Source: CAZVYN01 sp964631125
GTDB taxonomy: Bacteria; Eisenbacteria; RBG-16-71-46; CAIMUX01
Length of the DNA stretch: 64,000 bases
Assembly (NCBI GenBank): GCA_964631125.1
Contig: CAZVYN010000010.1
Coordinates: forward strand, 9,510 to 73,509
Direction of reading: 5' to 3'
Below the pieces are notes generated by a model. That model made no database searches, was not told where the DNA came from, and saw nothing but the letters and a program-made list of their open reading frames with translations. Of this stretch, positions 1-8,480 are shown piece by piece (position 1 is the first letter of the stretch; each line of letters starts with the position of its first letter). The position numbers and the translations under genes are program-made.

Positions 1-2
1 TG

Positions 3-1655
3 CGCGACGCCCGCACCAACGCGCCGATTTCGGGGGCGTTCGTCCAAGTCGGTCCGTCGCCCGGCATTCCGTTTGGCGCGAACGGCGGGCTGACGGACCC
101 GAGCGGACAGATCACGTTCGACCATGCATCTCTGGTCGGTCCCCAGAGCGTGACCGCCGCGGCCGTCGACCACGCGAGGGCGAGCGTCATCGACGCCGCC
201 GTGGGCGCGGTCACGTTGGCGCTGCGACCCTCGTTCGCGGGATCGCTCGGACTGGTCGATCCCGCCGAGATCAGCGGGACGGTGAGCAACATCGCGACGC
301 AGAGCAACGACGGCAACCTCGACATCGCGGTTGTCCTGCCCGCGTTGCGCCTGGGCGACGTTCTGAGCCAGGGCTCGCTCGCGATCGAGGTGCCCGCCGA
401 CACCGTGAACTTCCCGGTTGTGGGCGAGATCGTGCTGCCGGGAAACGTGGTCGTGCCGAGTCAGACGGAGTTGCTGTTCTTCACCTTCTCCAAGCCGAAC
501 TACCACTTCTTCCTCGAAGACCAAGCGACCTACGACTTCATCGCACTGGCGGGACGAGTGCCTCTCGACGCACTGCAGAACGTCGGCCCCGACATCCTCA
601 ATCTGCTCTCGTTCCGCGAAGTGGGCGCCGAGCGGAACATCCCGGTCAACGGCGGCGGCGTGATCAACATCAACAGCGACCTCAATCTGACGCAGAATCT
701 GACGGTGTCGGTGACCGGCGCACCCAACGGTTCGCAGCTCCAGGTGCTCTCGTTGGCCGATCTCCCGCAGGGGGGAGAGAGCGCGACCTTCTTGTTCGAC
801 ACCAAGTCCGCGCTCGCCGACGTCCAGAGCAACTTTGTCTTGGCCGGCCGCAATCCCAGCGGAGATCTCTCGGACGCCGCCGCCTTCGTGGTGGCGATCT
901 ATCAGGACAGCTCCGCCGCTGCGAGCTACCAGGCCGGGCGGATCGATCGGACGCCGATCACGCTGCCGACTTCGAGGAGCCTGGACGACTTCTTCGAGCT
1001 CCCGAGTCTGGCGCAGGCGGATCGGACCTTCTCTTGGACCGATGTGCAGGCGCCCGGCGCCACGACGCCGACCTGGGCCAGGGCCAGCTTCGAGCTCGGG
1101 CCGGCCGACCCGAACGACGGCTCGATCCCGGCCGAGGCGCTCTGGGATGTCGTCGTGGCGGCGAACACCCTGTCCCTCGACCTGCCCCTGCTCCCTGAAA
1201 CAGCCCCCGGAGGGCTGACGGATCCGGCCGGGACGGGCGCGGCTGATGCCCTTTCCTGGACGCACTTCATCGGCGACACGCCGGGGGGCGTGAACGAGGC
1301 GCTGAGCGACCTGTTCGACGGTCTGACGACCTTCAGTAGCCGAACGGAGCCGGTGGCGCCGCTCCCGACGAGCGTCGAAACATCTATTGCACAACAGGTT
1401 CCTGGACTGGACATCCTCGTCGCGTCCAATCCAGGCCGAGGACCGAGGCAGGTCCGGTGGTCCGGCTCGACCGGACCTCGCGTCGGCTGGGAGCTCTTCG
1501 ACCTCAGCGGCCGACGGGTCGCCCGAGGGGAGGCGTCAACGACCGACTCGAACGGGCAATTTTTGGTCGAAACGGACCTCGGACCGGGGGTCTACTGGTG
1601 TCGGGTCGAGGATGGACAGCGGGCGGGCGTCGCCTCGCTTGTGGTCTCGCGGTAA
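3..1655 (+). CDS. Secreted multidomain protein with FlgD/T9SS-like C-terminal Ig domain (5' partial)
   Basis: The reading frame is open from the left edge, so the true start lies outside the window; about 550 residues are visible. The first 45 residues (around GAFVQVG and GLTDPSGQITF) resemble a carboxypeptidase-regulatory-like or bacterial Ig fold. The middle is low in cysteine and rich in Gly, Asp and Thr, typical of extracellular beta proteins, and I recognise no enzyme motif in it. The last 80 residues contain the pattern VGWELFDLSGRRVARGE followed by GVYWCRVEDG, which is the signature of the FlgD-like/T9SS type A C-terminal domain family found in FCB bacteria. I infer a secreted or surface protein. 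An internal GTG at 150 is in frame but is not the real start, because coding sequence continues upstream of it. Confidence 0.8.
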   Translation, partial: RDARTNAPISGAFVQVGPSPGIPFGANGGLTDPSGQITFDHASLVGPQSVTAAAVDHARASVIDAAVGAVTLALRPSFAGSLGLVDPAEISGTVSNIATQSNDGNLDIAVVLPALRLGDVLSQGSLAIEVPADTVNFPVVGEIVLPGNVVVPSQTELLFFTFSKPNYHFFLEDQATYDFIALAGRVPLDALQNVGPDILNLLSFREVGAERNIPVNGGGVININSDLNLTQNLTVSVTGAPNGSQLQVLSLADLPQGGESATFLFDTKSALADVQSNFVLAGRNPSGDLSDAAAFVVAIYQDSSAAASYQAGRIDRTPITLPTSRSLDDFFELPSLAQADRTFSWTDVQAPGATTPTWARASFELGPADPNDGSIPAEALWDVVVAANTLSLDLPLLPETAPGGLTDPAGTGAADALSWTHFIGDTPGGVNEALSDLFDGLTTFSSRTEPVAPLPTSVETSIAQQVPGLDILVASNPGRGPRQVRWSGSTGPRVGWELFDLSGRRVARGEASTTDSNGQFLVETDLGPGVYWCRVEDGQRAGVASLVVSR

Positions 1656-1826
1656 ACCGGAAACTATTTTGGTATGGGCAGATACGGCGGTTGCCGCTGC
1701 GGGATCGCCGCCGGTAAGATCCTGCGCGTTGAGTGTCCGAGCAAGATCTTGCCCGAGTCCGAGTGTTTGGTGCTGTGATCGTGAATCGATGACCCCATCC
1801 GTTGGGTGGAAGCCCAGAGGGCGTAT

Positions 1827-3533
1827 ATGAACCTTTGTCAACGCGTTGCTCTTTCCGTGATCTTGTGCGCCATCGCGGCGCCGGCTTTCGCCGACGCAGA
1901 CGTCGCTACCATCACGTTGGGGCGTGACCCCGAACCGCCTTTCTGCGTGATGAACCCAGGCGGTGAAGTCGACATCTTCTGGAGTATCCAGCACACGACC
2001 ACTCCAAACTTCGTGCGTTACACGCTCCAAGATCCCACTCGCACCATCAACCTCGAGAGCCAGGTCTATCCCGGCAACACGGGGTTGAACATCGCGCGTT
2101 CCTGGATCGTCCCGAATGGTCTCTCCGACGGGAAGTACTGGGTCCGCGTCGAGTACTGGTCCTTCCAGTCGAGCAACGAGGCGAACGCCGAAGTCACGTT
2201 CTACGTCTGCAGCGAGTCGGGCGACATCTGCGCTTACAAGTATGAGGACGTGAACTGCAACGGCGTACTCGATCCGGCCGATACGCCGGTCGTCGATTGG
2301 TGGATCTGCTTCGAGACGCCGGAAGACGACATCATCTGCCGGATGACTGACGCCAATGGACGGGTCTGTCTGGAGAACGTGCCGCTCGGGACCTACACGA
2401 TCTACGAGCCGGAAGTCCCGGGTTGGGATCCGGTCGGCCCGAGTACGTATGACGTCGAGGTCACCGTCGACGGCACCGCGAGCGCGACGTTCCTGAACGT
2501 CCGCGAGGACTTCTGCCAGGGCGCCTGCTGCTTCCCCGACGGCTCCTGCGTCTATACGACGGAGAGCGGCTGCGCGGAGGCTGGTGGCATCTACCAGGGC
2601 AACAACGTCTCGTGCGAGCCGAACCCGTGCCCGCAGCCCAACGGTGCTTGCTGCTACCCGGATGGTTCGTGCATCGAGCAGACCGAAGAAGACTGCCTCG
2701 CCAACGGCGGCGCCTTCTACGGCGACTTCTCGCTCTGCGAGCCGAATCCGTGCCCGCAGCCGAACGGCGCTTGCTGCTTCCAGGACGGTTCGTGCATCGA
2801 GTTGACCGAAGAGGACTGCGCTGCCCAGGGCGGCACGTTCTACGGCGACTTCTCGCTCTGCGATCCGAATCCGTGTCCGCAGCCGAACGGGGCCTGCTGT
2901 TACCAGGACGGCTCCTGCATCGAGCAGACCGAAGAAGACTGCCTCGCCAACGGCGGGACCTTCTACGGCGACTTCTCGCTCTGCGATCCGAACCCCTGCT
3001 CGCAGCCGCTCGGCGCCTGCTGCTTCGAGGATGGCGGATGCGTTCTCTATACCGAGGAAGACTGCATCGCTCAGGGCGGGACGTACTACGGCGACCTGTC
3101 CCTCTGCGATTCGAACCCGTGTCCGCAGCCACTCGGCGCCTGCTGCGTGGAGTATGTCTGCACGATCACGACCGAAGCCGACTGCGACGGTGATTGGTAC
3201 GGACCTGGATCGACCTGCGATCCGACCCCGTGCCCGCCGCCGCCGCCGGTTGGCGCGTGCTGCGTGGAGTACGTCTGCACCATCACGACCGAGGCCGACT
3301 GTGCCGGTCAGTGGTACGGACCTGGAACGACGTGCGATCCGACCCCGTGCCCGCCGCCGCCGCCGACAGGCGCCTGCTGCGTAGGCGCGGACTGCGTGGT
3401 CGTGACGGAAGTCGAGTGCGCCGAGCTGCAGGGCGACTACCTCGGAGACGGCAGCGTCTGCGAGGGGGTTGTCTGTGAGCCGGTCCCGACGGACGAGAAC
3501 AGCTGGGGTCAGATCAAGAATCGGTACCGCTAA
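1827..3533 (+). CDS. Secreted protein with Ig-like and SdrD-B-like domains, eight GACC cysteine repeats and SWG tail
   Basis: ATG 1827 is chosen over the in-frame GTG 1806 because AGAGGG sits just upstream and the protein then opens with a clean signal peptide (MNLCQRVALSVILC, cleavage near AFA-DA). The product is 568 aa. Residues about 25-130 form an Ig-like beta domain. Residues about 130-230 (from the KYEDVNCNGVLDP segment) look like an SdrD-B/prealbumin-like domain. From residue 232 on there are eight tandem repeats of about 40 residues, each with six Cys (GACC..DGSC..TEEDC..C..C), sometimes separated by proline runs. The C-terminus is DENSWGQIKNRYR, a tail shared with two other secreted proteins here. 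The cysteines would be disulfide-bonded outside the cytoplasm. Function is unknown; I infer a surface or matrix protein. A strong terminator follows. Confidence 0.85.
   Translation: MNLCQRVALSVILCAIAAPAFADADVATITLGRDPEPPFCVMNPGGEVDIFWSIQHTTTPNFVRYTLQDPTRTINLESQVYPGNTGLNIARSWIVPNGLSDGKYWVRVEYWSFQSSNEANAEVTFYVCSESGDICAYKYEDVNCNGVLDPADTPVVDWWICFETPEDDIICRMTDANGRVCLENVPLGTYTIYEPEVPGWDPVGPSTYDVEVTVDGTASATFLNVREDFCQGACCFPDGSCVYTTESGCAEAGGIYQGNNVSCEPNPCPQPNGACCYPDGSCIEQTEEDCLANGGAFYGDFSLCEPNPCPQPNGACCFQDGSCIELTEEDCAAQGGTFYGDFSLCDPNPCPQPNGACCYQDGSCIEQTEEDCLANGGTFYGDFSLCDPNPCSQPLGACCFEDGGCVLYTEEDCIAQGGTYYGDLSLCDSNPCPQPLGACCVEYVCTITTEADCDGDWYGPGSTCDPTPCPPPPPVGACCVEYVCTITTEADCAGQWYGPGTTCDPTPCPPPPPTGACCVGADCVVVTEVECAELQGDYLGDGSVCEGVVCEPVPTDENSWGQIKNRYR
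2520..3476 (+). repeat. Eight in-frame GACC cysteine-rich repeats
   Basis: Direct DNA repeats of about 110-125 bp code for the eight GACC units of the upstream-described protein. Units 2 to 5 are close copies (the YGDFSLC or YGDLSLC segment recurs) and units 6 and 7 are shorter near-copies followed by runs of five prolines. Such tracts are prone to copy-number change and to assembly collapse. Confidence 0.9.
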
Positions 3534-3608
3534 GAGCCCCGCAATCGAAACGGAGGGCGGTCACGGGGACCAAAATCCCACGCGCCGCTCTCCGGGCTCT
3601 TCTGAAGG

Positions 3609-3639
3609 CCCCGCTGCTCGTCGAGAGCAGCGGGGTTTT
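3609..3639 (+). terminator. Rho-independent terminator
   Basis: A perfect 11-bp stem (CCCCGCTGCTC with GAGCAGCGGGG) closes a 5-nt loop GTCGA and is followed by TTTT. It lies 76 bp after the stop of the GACC-repeat gene and isolates it from the next gene. Confidence 0.9.
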
Positions 3640-3729
3640 CGCATCTATCGAAACTGGAGCGAGGGTTCGGGCATTCCACCTACGCCACGTATCGAACGCC
3701 CCTCACCGCGCCTCTGGAGGATCCCCGAG

Positions 3730-4539
3730 ATGATTCGCTCTCCCCGTCCAGGCTTCGCACCGGTACTCGCTCTTGGCCTGCCGCTCCTGTTCGCCTGGAC
3801 CATGGACGCATCCGGCGCCCGGGCCGAGCGATTCGCTCGGACCGTCTGGGTAGAGAAGTTCGGCTACGCGGCTTGACCGAACTGCCCCAGCGCCCGTGCG
3901 GCGCTGTCGAACCTCCAGGCAGAACTCGGGATCGACCGCGTTCTCTACGCCGACCACCACATCACGGGGCCGCTCTTCGGACGGGATGTCTGGGATCGAT
4001 CCGACTACTACGGCATCTCCGGGACGCCGACGGTCTTCTTCGATGGCGGCGATCGCAAGGTGGGGAGCAATCCGCCGCCGGAGCCGATCTACCGCCAGCA
4101 ACTCGAAGCGCACCTGGCTGATTCGGCGCTCGTCGAAGTGTCGGTCCAGGCGCGGCTCGGTGATTCCAGGGAGGCGATCGAGATCGAGGTGACTGTCGAC
4201 CTGGGCGATCTGCTCAACGTGCCTTCGCCCAACACCACCTTCGTGCGCGCCATCGTCTATGAGGATGGCGTTCCCCTCGACGTTCGCGTCTTCGACCATG
4301 TGGTGCGGGCGGCCGGGGCTGAAGCAGCGCTGCCGGGGATCGGAGCGGGTATCGGAGCCGCGTCGAACGTGACGCTGACGCTGCCCTACGAAGCGACGTG
4401 GGACCCGATGCGACTGCGCGTGATCGCGTGGGTGCAGGACGATTCCGATCAGACGGTGCTAAACGCAGGTTCGGCGATGCTCACCGATCCGACGCCGATC
4501 GATCCGATGAGCTGGGGGCGGATCAAGAGCCGCTACTAG
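3730..4539 (+). CDS. Candidate selenoprotein: secreted Omp28-like thioredoxin-fold protein with UxxC motif and SWG tail
   Basis: One frame runs from ATG 3730 (GGAGG 9 nt upstream) to the TAG at 4539, interrupted only by TGA at 3874-3876. Read as selenocysteine it gives 269 aa. Residues 1-32 are a signal peptide ending in SGARA. Residues 37-60 read VWVEKFGYAA-U-PNCPSARA, matching the VEEF..WCxxC segment of Omp28/thioredoxin-like proteins of FCB bacteria, with TGA at the first Cys of CxxC (Sec49, Cys52). Further on, YYGISGTPTVFFDG is the cis-Pro segment of a thioredoxin fold. A beta-rich C-terminal half ends in MSWGRIKSRY. A SECIS-like hairpin follows the TGA. TGA is a normal stop elsewhere in the window. 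The role is probably extracytoplasmic thiol/disulfide or peroxide chemistry. The alternative is a nonsense mutation, with a shorter ORF from 4060 that would lack both signal peptide and active site. Confidence 0.7.
3888..3906 (+). promoter_or_regulatory. Candidate bacterial SECIS element
   Basis: Eleven nucleotides after the in-frame TGA (3874-3876), CAGCGCC (3888-3894) pairs perfectly with GGCGCTG (3900-3906) around the 5-nt loop CGTGC. The loop starts 18 nt after the TGA. As I recall the bSECIS model, the apical loop lies about 16-37 nt after UGA, is 3-14 nt long and has a G among its first two bases; this hairpin meets all three. The GU in the loop also resembles the SelB contact in E. coli fdhF. 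High GC makes chance hairpins common, so the position is the main support. Confidence 0.6.
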
Positions 4540-4558
4540 GCTTCTAGGCTGCGGGGAC

Positions 4559-5722
4559 CTAGTCGAGGATGACGAAGCGGCGCGACTCCTCGCGATCCCC
4601 GTCGGAGGCGCGCACCCAGTAAGCGCCGGCCGCCAGACGCGAACCGCGATCGTTGCGGGCGTCCCAGGCGAGCGATGTTCCGCTCGAAGCGCTCGCCTCC
4701 ATTGAATGGACGCGGGCGCCACGGACGTCGTAGACCTCGAGCCGCCACGTTCCCGCGGTCGGGAGTTCGAACCGGATCGCGTCGATCCCGTCCCGCGAGG
4801 CGGGATTCGGACGGACGCTGAAGCCGCCCGTCCACGCGCCCTCGCCGTCTCCCTCGGGAGCGTCCACCGTGCTGAGGAGGATCGGCGTCCAGATGGCGGT
4901 TTGCGCGTTGAAGGCGTAGCCCCCCGACGCGGTCCAAAGCAGCGCGACGTCACCACTCGCGGTCCCGCCGAGCCAGGGCGTGATCGAATCGAGGCCGACC
5001 CACTGGTCCAGATAGGCGGAGAACGCCTGGCCGGACCCGCCACCCCAGACCAGCCCGACTTTGCCCGAACCGGCGGCGCTCACGCCTTCGGGAGCGCCTA
5101 GGTCCAGGGGGCTCCAACTACTCGAGGCCGCGTCGAACGCGTAGGCGTCGGAGAACGTCCAGACCAGACCGAGACCGTCGCGGGCGATGCCGCCGATGGG
5201 TGGACCGTTGAGCGCGACCGAGTGCCAATTCCCGTTCGAAGCGTTGTAGGCGTACGCGGTTTGCGTGCACCAGACGGCGGCGAACGTCCCGGCCGATCCG
5301 CCTCCCCGGGGGCTGTTGCCGGGGCCGAACGACTGTTGCTTCCAGAGGGTCCAGAGGGTCGAATTGGCGTGCGCCTCGTTGTTGTTCCAGACGACCGCGG
5401 TCGAACTCTGGGCGTCTTCGCCCAGGACGGGGCCATTGTAAGTCGTTTTTACCCAACGATTTCCAGTCGGATTATAGGCGAAGATCTTCTGCGACGTGCG
5501 CAGATAGGCGATGTAGAGGCCCGCCTTGCGGACGATAACGGGAGACTCGAGCGTCGTCTGCGTCCATTGGCCGGAGAACGCGCTGAACCCGTAGGCGGTG
5601 TTCGAGTTGTCGATGACGCCGACCTTGCCCGCCGTGACGCCGTGGATGGCGGCGGGAGTCGGGGACGCGAAGAGCGCCGAGGCGCACAACCCGGTCAGGA
5701 CGGCGAGGGCGGATGCCTTCAT
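4559..5722 (-). CDS. Secreted repeat protein with FlgD-like C-terminal domain
   Basis: ATG 5722 is preferred over the upstream in-frame start at 5746 because AAGGGG lies just before it and the protein then begins with a signal peptide (MKASALAVLTGLCASALF, cleavage near PAA). The 387-aa product contains about six repeats of 40-50 residues, each with a Y-A/G-F-N/D/S core followed by a Trp-containing strand, for example YAFDAASSSW and YAFNAQTAIW, suggesting a beta-propeller or a stack of beta sheets. The last 85 residues (LEVYDVRGARVHSM, then GAYWVRASDGD) are a FlgD/T9SS-like C-terminal Ig domain. It converges with the selenoprotein candidate with a 19-bp gap. I do not recognise a specific function; a secreted surface protein is inferred. 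Confidence 0.75.
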   Translation of the reverse strand: MKASALAVLTGLCASALFASPTPAAIHGVTAGKVGVIDNSNTAYGFSAFSGQWTQTTLESPVIVRKAGLYIAYLRTSQKIFAYNPTGNRWVKTTYNGPVLGEDAQSSTAVVWNNNEAHANSTLWTLWKQQSFGPGNSPRGGGSAGTFAAVWCTQTAYAYNASNGNWHSVALNGPPIGGIARDGLGLVWTFSDAYAFDAASSSWSPLDLGAPEGVSAAGSGKVGLVWGGGSGQAFSAYLDQWVGLDSITPWLGGTASGDVALLWTASGGYAFNAQTAIWTPILLSTVDAPEGDGEGAWTGGFSVRPNPASRDGIDAIRFELPTAGTWRLEVYDVRGARVHSMEASASSGTSLAWDARNDRGSRLAAGAYWVRASDGDREESRRFVILD

Positions 5723-5747
5723 GGATCCCCTTGCGGTGTCTGTCACT

Positions 5748-5765
5748 GGCCGCGTCTTCGCGGCC
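5748..5765. other. Hairpin in the divergent intergenic region
   Basis: GGCCGCG and CGCGGCC form a perfect 7-bp stem around TCTT, between the divergent genes at 5722 (minus) and 5925 (plus). It could be a 5'-UTR structure of the minus-strand gene. No function can be assigned. Confidence 0.4.
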
Positions 5766-5924
5766 GAAGGGAGGTTTCTCGGATAACTCGAGACAAACGA
5801 GAGTAACCGACCCCTTCCAGCGGCTCAAAGCGGTCTACAGATGAGACGGGGCGGGGCCGATCCCGTTGGACAGTACGCACACTCGAACGCGACGGTCGCG
5901 CCTTTGATCTGTGGGGGAAGGATC

Positions 5925-8030
5925 GTGACCACCACGCTGCGACTGCTCGTCGTCTCCCGCTCGGAGATTTTCGCGACTTCGGTTGTGACCCAATTGCGGC
6001 GCAGCGGGCTCGAGGTCCGATGGGAGCGGTTCGACGATCCGGATGAGCTGCGCGCCGAGTTGCGGCTAGCGCGGTCCGACATCGCGTTGGTGGATGACTC
6101 GCTGCTCGATCCGCTTTCGGAGGTCTGGATCGAATGGATGGTGAAGGTCGATCCGAGTCTTCCCATCGTCGTGATCGGCGACTCGGGCTCCGACGACCGC
6201 GCCGCCGCGGTGATGCACATCGGCGCACGCGACTACCTGGGCCGAGGCGGGATCGAGCGTCTCGCGTTGATCGCGCGACGCGAGGTGAGCTACGCGGCGT
6301 CGCGCAGATCACAGCGGCGGTCCGATGAGCGTCGACTGCAGGCCGAGGACCGCTTTCGCAGTCTTGTCGAGCAGATCCCCGCGGTGACCTACATCGCCGC
6401 GCCCGCCGGCGCCGATCTGGTCTGGGTCTACGTCAGCCCGCAGATCGAAGCGTTGACCGGATACGACGCCGACGCCTTCGCCTCCGATCCGGAAGTCTGG
6501 CTGCGTTGTCTCCATCCCTCGGATCAAGAGTGGGTGCTGGCGCGCCGGCGGCGGGCCCGGCAGCCGGCGCAATCGTTCCTCGCCGAGTATCGCATCGTGA
6601 CGCGCAACGGCGATCTCCGCTGGGTGCGCGACGAGGCGTGTTGGATCGAGCAGGGGTCGGATCATCCGGGCCTGCTGCGCGGATTCCTCTTCGACATCAC
6701 CGAGCGGAGGATGGCGGAGGAGACGATCGCACACATGGCGTATCACGATCGTGTGACCGGACTGCCGAATCTGACGGCGCTGGTCGAGCGCTTCAAATAC
6801 TCGGTCGGCGCGGTGGCCGAGAGTCGCGCCGCGCTCCTGCAGATCAACCTGAACAGCTTCAAACGGATCAACAACACGCTCGGACATGCGGTGGGCGACC
6901 AGGTGCTGCAACAGGTCGGTCGCCGGCTCCGCGAGGTGTTGCCGCCGGCGGTCTTCGTCTGTCGAATCGGAGGCGACGAGTTCGCCGCGCTCGTCCCCGA
7001 GTGCACGCCAGATGAGGTCGACGACGCGGTGGAGAGCATCGAACACACGTTGGAGCGCCCGATCCTGATCGGCGATCTGCCGATCGCGGTCGAGTCGACG
7101 GTCGGCGTCGCCTTCCACCCGGCCGACGGGGATTCGGCGCAGGTGCTGTTGCGCGCGGCCGGAGTCGCCATCGAGACCGCGCGATCGAGCGGCGCGGGGC
7201 ACGCGACCTACGAGCGCGAGAGCGATCCGTACAAGCCGCGGTCGATTCGATTGCTCGGTGGTCTACGGCACGCGATCAAGAGCGGCCAACTACGCGTCGA
7301 ATACCAGCCGGCGATCGATCTGCGCACCGGCGAGGTCGCCTCGGCCGAAGCGCTCGTGCGCTGGGCCCATCCCGAACTCGGGATGCTCACGCCCGACGAG
7401 TTCATCCCGCTGGCCGAGCAAGGTGGACTGATCCGGTCGCTCACCTGGTGGGTGCTCAATGATGTTCTCGCGCAGATCCACTCCTGGCGACAGGTCGGGG
7501 TCGATCTGGTCATCGCGGTGAATCTCTCCGCGCGCAACCTGCACCAGATCCAGCTTCCGAGTCGCGTCCAGGAACTGCTGGCGACCTGGGACATCCCGGC
7601 GTCGTCGTTGGAGCTGGAGGTGACGGAGAGCGCGATCCTGGCCGAACCGCTGCGGGCGATGCAGATCTTGGAGCGACTCTCCGCGGCCGACATCTCACTC
7701 GCGGTGGATGACTTCGGCACCGGCTACACCTCGTTCGAGTACCTGCGGCGACCGCCGTTCCGCAAGGTGAAGATCGACAAGTCGTTCGTCCAGCGGATGA
7801 TGAGCGCTCACGCCGACGCGGCTATCGTTCGCGGCATCATCGAACTGGGGCACAACCTCGGCTTCGAGGTGGTGGCCGAAGGGGTCGACACCGACGAGGC
7901 GCTCGTCGCGCTCCGTGATCTCGGATGCGACTTCGCGCAGGGCTACTACGTCTCACGGCCGCTGCCGGCGCACGAGCTCTACGACTGGGTGCAGGAGCGA
8001 GCGGCTCAGCGAGACGCGATTCGTCTGTGA
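5925..8030 (+). CDS. Degenerate REC-PAS-GGDEF-EAL cyclic-di-GMP turnover protein
   Basis: GTG 5925 is chosen because GGGGGAAGG precedes it by a few bases; the longer frame to 5841 adds a non-homologous leader. The 701-aa product has four domains. Residues 1-125 are a receiver-like fold with the aspartate region ALVDD but SRSE where the acidic pair should be, so it may not be phosphorylated. Residues about 145-265 are a PAS domain ending in GFLFDITERR. Residues about 275-430 are a diguanylate cyclase domain with an intact IGGDEF. Residues about 445-700 are a phosphodiesterase domain with EAL, NLSARN, VDDFGTGYTS, KID and AEGV all present. Both making and degrading c-di-GMP are possible from motifs alone. 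It is cytosolic, with no transmembrane segment seen. A possible c-di-GMP reader (MshEN domains) is encoded at 56110. Confidence 0.92.
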   Translation: MTTTLRLLVVSRSEIFATSVVTQLRRSGLEVRWERFDDPDELRAELRLARSDIALVDDSLLDPLSEVWIEWMVKVDPSLPIVVIGDSGSDDRAAAVMHIGARDYLGRGGIERLALIARREVSYAASRRSQRRSDERRLQAEDRFRSLVEQIPAVTYIAAPAGADLVWVYVSPQIEALTGYDADAFASDPEVWLRCLHPSDQEWVLARRRRARQPAQSFLAEYRIVTRNGDLRWVRDEACWIEQGSDHPGLLRGFLFDITERRMAEETIAHMAYHDRVTGLPNLTALVERFKYSVGAVAESRAALLQINLNSFKRINNTLGHAVGDQVLQQVGRRLREVLPPAVFVCRIGGDEFAALVPECTPDEVDDAVESIEHTLERPILIGDLPIAVESTVGVAFHPADGDSAQVLLRAAGVAIETARSSGAGHATYERESDPYKPRSIRLLGGLRHAIKSGQLRVEYQPAIDLRTGEVASAEALVRWAHPELGMLTPDEFIPLAEQGGLIRSLTWWVLNDVLAQIHSWRQVGVDLVIAVNLSARNLHQIQLPSRVQELLATWDIPASSLELEVTESAILAEPLRAMQILERLSAADISLAVDDFGTGYTSFEYLRRPPFRKVKIDKSFVQRMMSAHADAAIVRGIIELGHNLGFEVVAEGVDTDEALVALRDLGCDFAQGYYVSRPLPAHELYDWVQERAAQRDAIRL

Positions 8031-8449
8031 TTCTCCCGTCCGACGAAGACGGCGAGCCCGAGCCAGACGACGACCCGCACCAGATTGAAGAGCGCGAACT
8101 GCTGCGGGGCGAGCGCGAACCAGGTGGTTCCGGCGAAGACCAGTCCGGCTGAGAGCACGTCGCCCATCCGCACGAAGAACGAATCGATCGCCTGCGACTG
8201 GAGCTCGAGGTGGTTGTCGGGTCCGAAGAGTCGTACGGGCGGTAGAGTGTCCGCTCCCAGAGCGGGCGTCGCGGGTTCTGGAAGCGAACGGTGTTAGAGT
8301 CCGCGCGCATCCCCCAGCGGGAGACTCCTTCCATCGCGAAGCGCGGCGCCTCCGACTCGACCTGGGTCGATCCCTGCGCCTCGACATGGGTGGGAGAGAA
8401 CGCGGCGACGGTCATCAGGCAGGCCGCTGACGAAACGCGCGATGCGCAT
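8006..8449 (-). pseudogene. Small membrane or secreted protein gene with two compensating frameshifts
   Basis: Coding signal on the minus strand runs in three pieces. MRIARFVS starts at 8449; the frame then shifts near 8425 to AACLMTVAAFSPTHVEAQ, which together look like a signal peptide, and continues through FAMEGVSRWGMRADSN. Near 8235 it shifts back to LPPVRLFGPDNHLEL and a hydrophobic end (SAGLVFAGTTWFALAP, then a second helix) stopping at 8006. Third codon positions are nearly all G or C in each piece, which supports real coding. Two indels that cancel suggest either base-call errors or a decaying gene. The 3' end overlaps the end of the GGDEF-EAL gene by 25 bp. The family is not recognised. 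Confidence 0.4.
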
Positions 8450-8480
8450 TGTCCCGAGCAAGCGGGAGGCCTCTGAGCGA

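Noticed and set aside
2520..3476. CRISPR-like array
   Set aside because: The repeats are in frame, code for conserved six-Cys units and have no unique spacers.
3874..3876. Alternative genetic code in which TGA codes for an amino acid everywhere
   Set aside because: TGA ends many well supported genes here, including the GGDEF-EAL gene at 8030, SufD and SufS.
4060..4539. Separate gene starting at GTG 4060
   Set aside because: It starts in the middle of the thioredoxin-like domain without a signal peptide; the frame continues upstream to 3730 across the TGA.
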